DNA of 64,000 nucleotides from CBDDHT01 sp965227905 (lineage in GTDB: Bacteria > Pseudomonadota > Alphaproteobacteria > Rhizobiales > Methyloligellaceae). The position numbers and the translations under genes are program-made. Within the stretch, counting starts at the first letter, position 1, and each line of letters starts with the position of its first letter. The notes under the pieces are model-generated. The model worked only from the letters and a program-made list of their open reading frames with translations, did not search any database and was not told where the DNA came from. Below, piece after piece: positions 49,173-58,173 of this stretch. Location of the stretch: the NCBI GenBank assembly GCA_965227905.1, contig OZ245780.1, positions 5,394,001 to 5,458,000 of the forward strand, read 5' to 3'.

Positions 49173-51611
49173 ATGCTGAGACTCCTGCGTACAATCTATC
49201 GGCTCATCGAAGCCATTGTGAGCCTGCCCTACAAGCTGTTGCGCGCGCCGGCCACGATCTTTCTATTCAATCCACGCCTTGGCCGCTTCAGGTTGATACT
49301 GGCCCCTTTTGCCCTGTTCGTGCTGGCGGCAGCACTGATCGCCTATGTGGTTGCGCCAATCCGGGGCTTCACCGGCCATGTCTACCTGTCGGATGCACTG
49401 CGCTACACGGACGAGCGCTCGCAAGGCACGGCAATCTACGATGCCAGAGGTTTCTTCATCGGCATTTACGATCCCGCGCTCGATAGTCAGGAAGACGTCA
49501 ACTATTCCGGGAAAACGATCCGGCTCCCTGACTACATCGCCTACCCCGACCACAAATCGATCCATTTGGACAAGGCTCCGGAAGCCTACTGGCAGTGTCT
49601 CCTTTTTCAGGAAGACCGCCATCTCGGCACAATCTGGAATCCGTTCGGCATCGACTTTCTCGGAATCCTCAAGATCCCCTATACGACAATCACGAAGACG
49701 ATTGCGACAGGGCGTCCTTCTTTCGGTGCAGGCGGATCGACTTTGCCGATGCAGCTCGCGCGGATCTTTTTCAAGACACCGCCAAGCCGCAATGAGAGCA
49801 TTCGCGACAAGCTCGAGCGCAAGCTGAAAGAATGGTGGCTTGCCCCCGTAATCTATTGGGAGTTGTCGAAAGGTGGCGACATCTCGCGGTTGAAGGCATG
49901 GAGCGCAAATCACTTTCCGCATGCCCAACGCACCGGTGGACAACCTCTTTACGGCATCGAGCAAACAAGTCTCATTCTCTTTGGCAAACCGGCCAGCGAT
50001 CTCAGCATTGCCGAGCAGTATGTTCTTGCCGCCGCTGTAAACCAGCCGATCATACTCTTGCGCGGCAGCGAGCGGCTGAATGCGGTTCGCACGGCAACCT
50101 GGCGCCGAATCGTGAATGAACGGGCGCGCTATTGTGCCAACCAACTGCTGACGGACGAAACGGAACGGGCCGCTGTCGGACGCGAACTCACAGCACTTGC
50201 GGCTAAGGATCCGGACCCGAAAACACCTGCAGCTTTGATGGAAGGGCTGACCAGATTGGCCCCCAAGTCAGCCCGTTGGGCCGACGCCAATCCGGTTATC
50301 CGGTCAAATGCGCTTGTCCCGTCAGCGAAATACGGCGTTCGCGACGAGATGAAGAATCGCTTCGGTTATGCCTGGCGCACGCATGTTCGCGGTGTCCATC
50401 TGACCTTGGATGCGCTTGAAAACCGCACCTTCCGCAACCGCGTCGAAGACGCACTCGCCAAAACGCAAAAACGATTCAAATCCCGGATCAATCCAAGTTT
50501 TTCACTCGACATTGCAGATGCACGCTCTCAGGACCGCGCACTTGCCCCGAAGGTTCCCGATGTGGTCATAGCCGCCGCCGACCGGTCGGGGCGACTGGTG
50601 CGATACTTCGAATCTAATTTCAACGCCGCCTATTTCGGTTCATCGCTGGGCCGGGATGCAGCAACCGGGCGCTATGACCCCAAGCGAGAGAGCCGCTACA
50701 TCGCCTCGATCGGCAAGATGATCGGCGCGATCGCGATCGCCAACCAGGGCGGCGATGATGCCGACGCGTCCTATCTCGACACCAGGGCGCCCGATATCGG
50801 CCTGGAAGCCTGCGGTACGGGACGGGAAAGACGCTCGCGCAAGGCGCAGGTATCATTCGCCTGTTCGCTCAATACACCGCTGGCATGGCGTCTGGCGCGC
50901 ACAGACACTGTAGTTCTGCGTCAGTTGGTGCGAGACTTCGATGTGACATTGCCCGATGCGCAGGCGCGTGGCGCACAGCTCGCCAGGAACCTGGTGGTCG
51001 GGCAAGCCGCCGCAAGTCCGCGAACCGTCCATCGGTTGGCTGGAAGCATCCTGTCGGCCCTCACCGAAAAAGGCACAGACAAGGTCAGCTATCCGACGCT
51101 AGTAAAGACTTTCGATCGGACCGAACGCCTGATCGATACAGATCTGACGGGACAGGACAGAAGAGCGCCTTATGTCAACGAGCTGATCAAGCCGGAAAGC
51201 CACGATGCGCTCAAAGCCTTTCTGTCCGCTCCGATCTGCTATCCGTTCGGTACGCTTCGCCGGATCTCGGACTGGTGCGCCGACAAGCGCGCAGACGTGA
51301 CGCTGCATTTCGGCAAGACTGGAACCTGGGGAACTGGCGCACTCGCGGCGGAAGCGGATGACACTGTAGATCTCTGGGTCGCCGGCGGTATCAGCTTCTC
51401 GAGTGGCGCGGCTTACTCCTATGTGGTTCTGATCGGCTCGGGAAGTCCCAGCACACCCTGGGGGCGGGACCTGTATGCGGGCGCTGTCGCAGAGCCAATT
51501 CTCCGTGCTCTCCTGGATGACCTGAAGGGTCTTGCCGCGCGCCAAAACCAGGGTACGGTGGCAGAAACGACAACACCGATCGATGGCGATGGCCCCCGCA
51601 AATCGCCTTGA
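49173..51611 (+). CDS. Divergent bifunctional GT51 transglycosylase / transpeptidase
   Basis: 812 residues. N-terminal anchor helix at about 40-62. GT51 domain: the catalytic Glu147 lies in LLFQEDRHLGT, a shortened form of ATEDRRFYxHxG, followed by NPFGIDFLGILK; the second motif is GAGGSTLPMQLAR (usual GGSTITQQLAK). Transpeptidase domain: Ser512-x-x-Lys515 in YIASIGKMIGA, SLN at 565-567 in FACSLNTPL, and KTGT in HFGKTGTWGTG. All catalytic groups are present, but the spacing and flanking residues are unusual for PBP1-type enzymes. It is therefore a distant class A PBP homologue. The start has only a weak ribosome-binding site. Confidence 0.78.
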   Translation: MLRLLRTIYRLIEAIVSLPYKLLRAPATIFLFNPRLGRFRLILAPFALFVLAAALIAYVVAPIRGFTGHVYLSDALRYTDERSQGTAIYDARGFFIGIYDPALDSQEDVNYSGKTIRLPDYIAYPDHKSIHLDKAPEAYWQCLLFQEDRHLGTIWNPFGIDFLGILKIPYTTITKTIATGRPSFGAGGSTLPMQLARIFFKTPPSRNESIRDKLERKLKEWWLAPVIYWELSKGGDISRLKAWSANHFPHAQRTGGQPLYGIEQTSLILFGKPASDLSIAEQYVLAAAVNQPIILLRGSERLNAVRTATWRRIVNERARYCANQLLTDETERAAVGRELTALAAKDPDPKTPAALMEGLTRLAPKSARWADANPVIRSNALVPSAKYGVRDEMKNRFGYAWRTHVRGVHLTLDALENRTFRNRVEDALAKTQKRFKSRINPSFSLDIADARSQDRALAPKVPDVVIAAADRSGRLVRYFESNFNAAYFGSSLGRDAATGRYDPKRESRYIASIGKMIGAIAIANQGGDDADASYLDTRAPDIGLEACGTGRERRSRKAQVSFACSLNTPLAWRLARTDTVVLRQLVRDFDVTLPDAQARGAQLARNLVVGQAAASPRTVHRLAGSILSALTEKGTDKVSYPTLVKTFDRTERLIDTDLTGQDRRAPYVNELIKPESHDALKAFLSAPICYPFGTLRRISDWCADKRADVTLHFGKTGTWGTGALAAEADDTVDLWVAGGISFSSGAAYSYVVLIGSGSPSTPWGRDLYAGAVAEPILRALLDDLKGLAARQNQGTVAETTTPIDGDGPRKSP

Positions 51612-52014
51612 TTTGGGAGTATTCCGCCCCATATCTAATAGGGATTGGCAGAAAACATTGGGTGTAGGGCGACTATCTTGGTTTCTCGTTCGTTACGAGA
51701 ATGATCTGCCAAACGCATGATCTGTGGGAGACTTTACGCACAATTCGACGGCATCTTGTCCGCAGTGCGCGGAAGATCGCTGTCCTGAGCGACGGATCGA
51801 TCGATCCATCACCGTATCAAGAACGCTCGTGGCCCAAGTTTCGTGAGATAATCTCGGGCATGAGAGAACCCAACCTTGCCGCTCCCGGGGGCTGCGGCAG
51901 GATCAACAGGGAGGATGCCACGCTGAGCTTCATCCGGCATCCCGTTGAGCCTCGCTCGACGGACGGCCCGCCGCCCCCTTTGTCCATGACAAGTAAGCAT
52001 TCGGGCCAAAACCA
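51612..52014. other. Intergenic region, no supported gene
   Basis: 403 bases. It has a hairpin TTCTCGT-TCGTT-ACGAGAA (51683-51701) without a T-run and a 14-bp palindrome GGATCGATCGATCC (51794-51807). I cannot assign a known RNA. Short frames present here have no ribosome-binding site. Confidence 0.5.
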
Positions 52015-53856
52015 ATGAGAGAATCAGAGACGGATCAGTCCCGCGATCGTGACGCGCGTGTCGAACGCGCGCTCGACAGTCTGACGTCGAACAACCAGAA
52101 GCTGCAACGCCTGCGCACGGTGTTTCCGGGTGTCGTGAAGATTCTGCTGATTATGGGGTTGGCCCTGCTCTCCTGGGTTTCGACCTATTCCGGCATGCTG
52201 GAACTCATCATTGCCAATACGGGCGAGCTCGAGACCATCTATCGCGTCGCAATCGGCTTCGCCGTCGCGATGCTCATGCTGATGATCATCTATCTGCTCG
52301 ATGCCTTGTTTTCCCCGATATCCTGGGGATTGAAGACGATCTACGCATTCGGTTACGTTTTTCTGACCCTGATTTCGGTTGGATTCGGCTTCGGCTTTTA
52401 TTGGAAATTCCTTGAATCGCGCGCCGAGGCGACGCGTTCGGCAGAATCCGCCATCACTCACGTGCAAGGCAAACTGCAGCAGGGCTTCACGCGGCTCGAT
52501 CAGCTCCAAGGCACGCTCGACACGCTCACGACGATGTCTCTTCGCAAAGCGAGAGATGAGCGCACGCAGGGAAACACGTGCCCGAACAGCAGGCCGGGCG
52601 ACGGTCCCCGCCGGCGACTGCGCGATGCCGACGCCACGAATTTCGCCTTCGTTGCCGAGTTCATCAAAGGCCGTTCGCAAACCGTGAAGGCCGAGCTGGA
52701 CGGGCTGAGCGGCGATATCGCTAAGATTCTGACCAAGGATCGCTCGACATTCGATGCACAGAGTGGAACGCGGAATGCCTTTATGCGGTCACTCAATCGG
52801 AAACTCGATCTGACCGTGACGCGCTTCAATTCGCTCCGCTCGGACCCTCAGCTCCTGGAGCATCGTGCAACCCTGTCCAGGCGGTCGGAGCAGACAGTCT
52901 TCACCGCTTCCGGCGGCACCACATTCAGCTGCCCCGACGTGCAGTTGCAGACGGCCCTTCGCGGTGTCGTCAAAGCCATCGACTCCCTGCCTGAGATCGA
53001 AAAGCAGGAAATCGCTGCCGTCGAAGGTTCAGAAGCGATCGTCGAAGCGTTTCGACGTTTGACCACAACGGCCATCGGCGCAATTCAGTTCAAGTTGCCC
53101 CCGTCTCCTGAAGAGCTCCGGACACTGCAAAAGGAGGCTGTTCAGTCCGCGGACAAGCGGCCGGTTGCATCAAATCTGCCGGATGGCCAAGAGGCCGGTC
53201 TTGGAACGCGCGATTATATTCCACTATTCATCGCGCTCTTCGTCGACTTGTGCATATTGCTGGTCTCGATCAATCGGCCGATCAACCGTTTCCAGATGCT
53301 GTTGACCCTGGTGCATGAAGCCCGGGACGGACCGATCGCCGAGATCCTGGAGAAATTCCACGACACCCATATGGGAGGACTGCGCCAGGAGTTCGAAATC
53401 TTTCAGCATGTCGTGTTCGATTTTCTCGGCGACTACTATGTCGCGGTCCCGCTCGGGGCGAACAGGGTCGATGCCCGCTATCTGGCAAACCTTCTTGTCA
53501 GTCTTGAAGGCAAGGGCATTGTCGACCGCGTCATGCTGCCACCGAATTTCATGGTGCGCCGCAAGTTAGCCAAACAGCATTCGACATTTGCCGACGAACG
53601 CCATTTCCGTCTCTATCGGTTCCGTGACGGCGCCTGGTCGAAACTCGTGCTGGATGCCATCCTCGGGACAGAGACACCGACGGCCGGCGACACGGACAAT
53701 CGCGCCTTTAGACCTCCAAGCGGACTTGAAGCACCGGAGCAGCGTGGCCCGGCCACACCTGATCAGGCCGCAGCCTCGTATGGGGAAGCGGAAGATAATC
53801 TCCTGGCACTTCCACAGCCCGGTACAAAAGGCGGCCGCCGCAAAGACTCCGCTTAA
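52015..53856 (+). CDS. Membrane protein with periplasmic/cytoplasmic helical domain, unknown
   Basis: 613 residues. Three membrane helices near the N-terminus (about 41-60, 75-98, 108-130), then a long helical, partly coiled-coil segment (residues 140-390; SAITHVQGKLQQGFTRLDQL, LDGLSGDIAKILTKD) with two Cys (TCPNSRPG, SCPDVQ), a fourth helix at about 402-420 (YIPLFIALFVDLCILLVSIN), and a C-terminal soluble domain (LGDYYVAVPLGANRVDARYL, HFRLYRFRDGAWSKLV) with a disordered tail. The layout recalls DUF4407-like membrane proteins but I do not recognise the family. The gene stands between a PBP homologue and another unknown gene. Confidence 0.65.
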   Translation: MRESETDQSRDRDARVERALDSLTSNNQKLQRLRTVFPGVVKILLIMGLALLSWVSTYSGMLELIIANTGELETIYRVAIGFAVAMLMLMIIYLLDALFSPISWGLKTIYAFGYVFLTLISVGFGFGFYWKFLESRAEATRSAESAITHVQGKLQQGFTRLDQLQGTLDTLTTMSLRKARDERTQGNTCPNSRPGDGPRRRLRDADATNFAFVAEFIKGRSQTVKAELDGLSGDIAKILTKDRSTFDAQSGTRNAFMRSLNRKLDLTVTRFNSLRSDPQLLEHRATLSRRSEQTVFTASGGTTFSCPDVQLQTALRGVVKAIDSLPEIEKQEIAAVEGSEAIVEAFRRLTTTAIGAIQFKLPPSPEELRTLQKEAVQSADKRPVASNLPDGQEAGLGTRDYIPLFIALFVDLCILLVSINRPINRFQMLLTLVHEARDGPIAEILEKFHDTHMGGLRQEFEIFQHVVFDFLGDYYVAVPLGANRVDARYLANLLVSLEGKGIVDRVMLPPNFMVRRKLAKQHSTFADERHFRLYRFRDGAWSKLVLDAILGTETPTAGDTDNRAFRPPSGLEAPEQRGPATPDQAAASYGEAEDNLLALPQPGTKGGRRKDSA

Positions 53857-54080
53857 GAGTCGTTGTCGCCAGGACTAAGGCCGCGCCCCACCTCCATCTG
53901 TCACCGGATAACCTCTTACTCACCAGAGGTGCGGCAATTCTCCGAGATACTTGGTCGTCCGGGCCGTTTCGTTACATCTATAAACGGTTCTTTAACTCGC
54001 CACATTTAGTGTTCCTTCCCAGAACACGGCCATGTCTCGCGTAAACCGGCCATGCCAATCGGGGAATCAGGGACACGAAC

Positions 54081-54731
54081 ATGAGCTTTCTTTCGCATTT
54101 GCGACAGGCGCAGATCGACACGGTCAACGAAAATTCCGAAAGACAAGACGCCATCATCAGCGACTATCTCGCTTGGTTGGCGGAGACGGACGACAAGAGC
54201 CCCGCAGCGCGAAAACTGACGATCATTGCGCGATCGCCCGCTTCGGTGACGGTCAAGGCGGTGGTTGCGCGCACTGGCGATCTTCGAGCGGCCGAAGTCA
54301 ACGTCCGCATCATCTTTGCGCATCTGGAACCGGAAGCCGCACTCAATGAAGCCAAACAGGCACTGACACTGCTGAACGCCGGTCATGAAGACGCAGAATT
54401 CGCGCGCTGGGCCAAGAATGCCGCTCTGCTCGATGCCCACGAACAGATGACGCTGGGCACGCATATGTGCTGGTCCGGCGATGCCATGCGACGCGAAGCC
54501 GGCAAACGCGACAGCCTCGATCTGATGGAAAGCGACGCCCCGCACACCGTCCGCCTCGGTCTGCTTGCCTTCGATGCCATCTGGGCCGTATCGATTGCAG
54601 TTCCCGGAATTCGCCGGTCGGAAAGCACAACCCGCCGCCCACTTGCTTCGCAAGCCCGCCCGGCAACGGCGCTGCTTCCAAGCACATCCCTTCTCACACG
54701 CCTGAACCGATTGACCGCAACCTGGCACTAA
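54081..54731 (+). CDS. Conserved hypothetical protein
   Basis: 216 residues with AGGGA 7 bases upstream. It starts MSFLSHLRQAQIDTVNENSE and reads as an alpha/beta soluble domain over the first 100 residues (KLTIIARSPASVTVKAVVAR, AEVNVRIIFAHLEPEAALNE), then EFARWAKNAALLDAHEQMTL, GTHMCWSGDAMRREAGKRDS, and a basic low-complexity tail. The GTHMCWSGDAMRREAGKRD stretch looks like a conserved functional loop. I know no family. It lies 224 bases after the 52015 gene. Confidence 0.6.
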   Translation: MSFLSHLRQAQIDTVNENSERQDAIISDYLAWLAETDDKSPAARKLTIIARSPASVTVKAVVARTGDLRAAEVNVRIIFAHLEPEAALNEAKQALTLLNAGHEDAEFARWAKNAALLDAHEQMTLGTHMCWSGDAMRREAGKRDSLDLMESDAPHTVRLGLLAFDAIWAVSIAVPGIRRSESTTRRPLASQARPATALLPSTSLLTRLNRLTATWH

Positions 54732-54748
54732 ATCACGTTGTAAATCAT

Positions 54749-54786
54749 CGACTTTCGCTTTTTCCTTTAGGACAGAGCGAAAGTCG
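54749..54786. repeat. 11-bp inverted repeat after the 54081 gene
   Basis: CGACTTTCGCT (54749-54759) pairs perfectly with AGCGAAAGTCG (54776-54786), with a T-rich 16-base loop (TTTTCCTTTAGGACAG). No T-run follows, so it is more likely an intergenic palindromic element than a classic terminator. It lies 17 bases past the stop of the 54081 gene. Confidence 0.6.
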
Positions 54787-54945
54787 CCCGCACCCGGCTT
54801 CTTGTGCGACGCTTGCCTCTTTTGATCGGTGCCGATCGGGCGCAGATCGATCTCCGCAAAAAAACCCCGCCTTTAACCCAACCGCAAGGCTCCTCTGCCA
54901 ATAGTAGCGGGGTGAAATACGGTGTTCGGCTTTAGGGGATTGGAC

Positions 54946-55284
54946 ATGCTTCTGAAAACATGGCTCCCGGTATTGGCAGGGATCACATTCTTGTCGGGCG
55001 TTGTCGGTTATGCACCGACTGTAGAGGCCAAGGAAGAAGACTCTTCCTGTCTGAAGAAACTCAGCATCATGGGATTCCCACATCGGCTGAGAACGGTTGC
55101 CGAACTCAATGCCGTCCGAGCCTGGACCATCCAGTCCGAGAAGAAAAAAGGCTCAGAATACGCCTTGTGGCACAACGCCAGGAACAATCAGCTCAGTTGC
55201 GACAAACTGGAACGTTCGTCGTTCTACCGCTGCACGGCCTCGGCCAAGCCTTGTCTGCCGCGGACTGAAAGTGTGACCCAGTGA
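54946..55284 (+). CDS. Small secreted protein with four cysteines
   Basis: 112 residues from the ATG at 54946 (AGGGGA 6 bases upstream; 54922 is a less likely start). The signal peptide LLKTWLPVLAGITFLSGVVG ends at about VEA-KE. The mature protein has four Cys (SSCLKKL, LSCDKLE, YRCTASA, KPCLPR), which suggests two disulfides. The segment TVAELNAVRAWTIQSEKKKG followed by EYALWHNARN is reminiscent of small secreted rhizobial proteins. Function unknown; no operon partners. Confidence 0.6.
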   Translation: MLLKTWLPVLAGITFLSGVVGYAPTVEAKEEDSSCLKKLSIMGFPHRLRTVAELNAVRAWTIQSEKKKGSEYALWHNARNNQLSCDKLERSSFYRCTASAKPCLPRTESVTQ

Positions 55285-55397
55285 GAGCTGACTAGTTTCC
55301 GAATTGCGGGGTCTGGGACGCGGCGCCATAGACACTGAGCCAAAATCTCTGATTTCTGGTAGTTTGATGAAGGTACGGAATTTCCCGTCCTCGCTCG

Positions 55398-55577
55398 ATG
55401 CGATTCAAGCCGTGCTTGACACGAGTGATCTCGACAAAAGCAGTGACTGAAGTAGTTCAGGCGTCCGCGGTTCCGTATGCGCGGGTTGTTTGCGCATGCT
55501 TGGCGCTCCAGGACAAAGCCACCGATTCCGGTGAGCTTATGACTGATATCAAGGAAGAAGCTGCCGCACACGGATAG
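55398..55577 (+). CDS. Possible small gene or gene remnant, 59 aa
   Basis: An ATG at 55398 opens a 59-residue frame ending in TAG at 55577, with coding-like composition in its second half (VTEVVQASAVPYARVVCACL, ALQDKATDSGELMTDIKEEA). No ribosome-binding site precedes the ATG and no family is recognised. It may be a decayed gene end. The rest of the surrounding 496-base gap (55285-55780) holds nothing I can support. Confidence 0.2.
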   Translation: MRFKPCLTRVISTKAVTEVVQASAVPYARVVCACLALQDKATDSGELMTDIKEEAAAHG

Positions 55578-55780
55578 ACCTCTGAAGGGCAATTTTTGTC
55601 TCAAAGCGGACATATTAAGGCAGCCGTAGCAGGCGATGATTTTCCTAGCCAGCTTCCACCACACTGACTGGTATGAGTCCGCGGAGAAGCATGGTCATCT
55701 GCGGTTTTTACGACCTCGAGAGCATATTCTGAACGAACATGAGACAGGGGCAGTCAAAGCAAATTGACTGCGATACGGCA

Positions 55781-56653
55781 TCAGCCAAGTTCGAAGGTGG
55801 TAACGCCGAAGACACGGTGGTGCGCGATATCCGGTGCAGGACCCGAATACATGCGGGCACAGCCAAACACCTCGACCATCCGATGTTCCCGCACGAGATC
55901 AAGCGCACGGGAGTTGTTTTCCGGGACATCGAGAAACAATGGACCGCCAGACGCAAAATCCGCAAGGTGTGCGTAAATATTGAGAGCCGCCGATAAATCA
56001 TCGGCAAACAACGGACCAATCTTGCAGCCATCCAGACAACGGCGGATAATTCCGAAGCCGCTCAATTTTCCCTGACGCAGGCAGCCAAGCGCAAGCGCGT
56101 CAGGTTGCGTGATCCAGGCCTTCAGGAAGGCCGGCCGCGGTGCGGGAAAGCATGTGCGATCATATTCGGCGAGCTGATCGAACGGAACGCTGCATATGGG
56201 AACGATTTGATCGCTGTTGCTTTCCGAAAGGGATGCATTGCCCGAAATCTCGGCGCGGTATCGAATGTTGCGGTGCGAGAAGACGAACCCACCTTCAGCG
56301 TAATAGGCCTGCATCTCAAAGACACCATCTAAACCAATGCCCGCTCCTGGAAGCAGCCTGGCACGAAGCCTGTTGAGGCGGGCATTCCAAAGCGCATTGC
56401 CGAGGCCTTGGCCCCGGAACTCGGGCCGGACGATAAAGAAGCCCATGAAGCCAAACTCACCCGCATAGGAGGTGATGGCACCGCCGCCAACCAGTTCGTC
56501 ATCCAGATCCGCCGCAATGTAAGCATCGGGGTCCGTCGCCCAGAACGCCTCGGCATCATGCAGTCCCGGGTTCCAACCCTCTCGGGCTGCCCAGTCAACG
56601 AGGTGGTCCACCTCTTGCCGGGTCATTTGTCGAAAGCGGAGACGATCGATCAT
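55781..56653 (-). CDS. GNAT acetyltransferase with a second degenerate GNAT half
   Basis: 290 residues, twice the usual GNAT size. The first half has a full acetyl-CoA site: GEFGFMGFFIVRPEFRGQGL then GNALWNARL (R-G-Q-G-L-G). The second half (from about residue 150) reads GFGIIRRCLDGCKIGPLFAD and ALNIYAHLADFASGGPLFLD, the pattern of the C-terminal domain in YitH/HolE-like double-GNAT proteins. The start at 56653 is the first ATG; the longer frame begins with TTG. Acceptor unknown. Confidence 0.85.
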   Translation of the reverse strand: MIDRLRFRQMTRQEVDHLVDWAAREGWNPGLHDAEAFWATDPDAYIAADLDDELVGGGAITSYAGEFGFMGFFIVRPEFRGQGLGNALWNARLNRLRARLLPGAGIGLDGVFEMQAYYAEGGFVFSHRNIRYRAEISGNASLSESNSDQIVPICSVPFDQLAEYDRTCFPAPRPAFLKAWITQPDALALGCLRQGKLSGFGIIRRCLDGCKIGPLFADDLSAALNIYAHLADFASGGPLFLDVPENNSRALDLVREHRMVEVFGCARMYSGPAPDIAHHRVFGVTTFELG

Positions 56654-56936
56654 TCTGCGTCCCAATGGATTCTTGCTCCCCGATTAACCTTTCATCGGAT
56701 AGCAACACCACTTTTCATCGCAACGCAATGCACGACTAAACCGCGAGTATCCGCATGCGATGCGGTCGCCTTTCGGCAATCAGTTGACGTGGGGGCCCGC
56801 GACCTAGACCGACCACATCGGAGTGCGAACCCGAGGGTCGTCAACCGAAAGTCAGTTATTGCAGACTGGGTTGTCATGCTACGTTCAGATGGTCGGGCGC
56901 TTGCGCCTTCCTGCGCGACAAACATCAAGGGCGGAT

Positions 56937-57872
56937 ATGAGCGACTATCCGAGAGATCTCGTCGGTTACGGCCAGAATCCGCCAACGGCATCCTGGCCCG
57001 GCGGCGCTCGCCTGGCCCTACAATTCGTCGTGAACTACGAGGAGGGCGGCGAGCAGTGCATCCTGCATGGAGACGACGCATCTGAAACACACTTGTCGGA
57101 AATTTTTGGCGCTGAACCACGTGTCGGAAAGCGTCATATCAGCATGGAGTCCATTTACGAATATGGCAGCCGCGTGGGCGTATGGCGCCTGCTGAATTTG
57201 TTTGAGCGCAACGGCGTTCCGTTGACGATCTTTGCCGTCGCCATGGCGCTGGAACGCAATCCGGCCGTTGCCGAGCGCGCGATGGAAGCGGGGTATGAAA
57301 TCTGCAGTCACGGCTACAGGTGGATCGACTATCAGGACGTCTCCGAAGATGTCGAGCGCGAGCATATCGGCAAGGCGATCGAAATTATCCAACGTCTGAC
57401 GGGTGAACGGCCGCTCGGCTGGTATACGGGCCGTAGGAGCGAGAACACGCGCAGGCTCGTGGTCGAGGAAGGTGGATTTCTCTACGACTCGGATGACTAT
57501 AGCGACGATGTTCCGTTCTGGACGGAAGTGTCGTCCCGCCGCCACCTCATTGTTCCCTACACGCTCGACGCCAACGATTTGCGGTTTGTAACGCCGCACG
57601 GCTTCAGCAACGGCGAACAGTTTTTCGCCTATCTGAGGGATTCATTCGATACGCTTTACGACGAAAGCGCGAAGACACCCCGCATGATGTCTGTCGGACT
57701 GCACTGCCGGCTCGTCGGGAGGCCCGGGCGTTTCAAGGCACTTGAAAGGTTCATCGCACACGCGCGCGCCCATGACGATGTCTGGTTCTGCCGCCGGATA
57801 GACATCGCCAGGCACTGGCATCAGATCGCTGGTGCCTCGCGGTCCGATTGGCTCGAGGCGCGGACAAAGTGA
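56937..57872 (+). CDS. puuE: PuuE-type allantoinase (polysaccharide deacetylase family)
   Basis: 311 residues from the ATG at 56937 (AAGGGCGG upstream), the normal PuuE length. It begins YPRDLVGYGQNPPTASWPGG and has FVVNYEEGGE, RVGVWRLLNLFERNGVPLTI, FAVAMALERNP, GYEICSHGYRWIDYQDV, GWYTGRRSENTRRLV and FDSDDYSDDVPFW-like YDSDDYSDDVPFW. PuuE opens the hydantoin ring of allantoin in purine breakdown and is a NodB-fold protein unlike metal-dependent allantoinase. No other purine genes are visible in the window, so the pathway continues elsewhere. Confidence 0.9.
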   Translation: MSDYPRDLVGYGQNPPTASWPGGARLALQFVVNYEEGGEQCILHGDDASETHLSEIFGAEPRVGKRHISMESIYEYGSRVGVWRLLNLFERNGVPLTIFAVAMALERNPAVAERAMEAGYEICSHGYRWIDYQDVSEDVEREHIGKAIEIIQRLTGERPLGWYTGRRSENTRRLVVEEGGFLYDSDDYSDDVPFWTEVSSRRHLIVPYTLDANDLRFVTPHGFSNGEQFFAYLRDSFDTLYDESAKTPRMMSVGLHCRLVGRPGRFKALERFIAHARAHDDVWFCRRIDIARHWHQIAGASRSDWLEARTK

Positions 57873-58173
57873 GCAGGAATCTTTCCTCCGTCTGTTAGGC
57901 ACGAATATAGCATTGCTACGGTTATGTGTTTCCAACAACGAGACCGACGATTACAAACTCTTCCCGAACGCTGATCAGAGGCTCGGAAAAATGGCCTTAG
58001 GGTGGCAATTAAAGCGTTCTGAATTCAGACTGATTGCCATCAGTCGACAGGCTCGCCATGCTCTTTGCCATGTCGAAAATCCGCTATTGGCACGTTTTCT
58101 CCGTGCCGCGATCAGCCCGACAACGGCTCAAAACAAACGGTAACCGGACGTCATCTAGATCAAGATTAGGGCC
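57873..58173. other. Intergenic region between convergent genes
   Basis: 301 bases between puuE and the P-loop protein gene. Frames run through it, but none has a start site or recognisable product. No strong hairpin or repeat seen. Confidence 0.5.

Noticed and set aside
51612..52014. Possible structured RNA (6S, tmRNA or SRP RNA)
   Set aside because: A hairpin and a palindrome are present, but none of the signature loops of these RNAs can be seen.
57832..58143. 103-residue frame on the plus strand
   Set aside because: It starts within puuE in another frame and has no recognisable domain.
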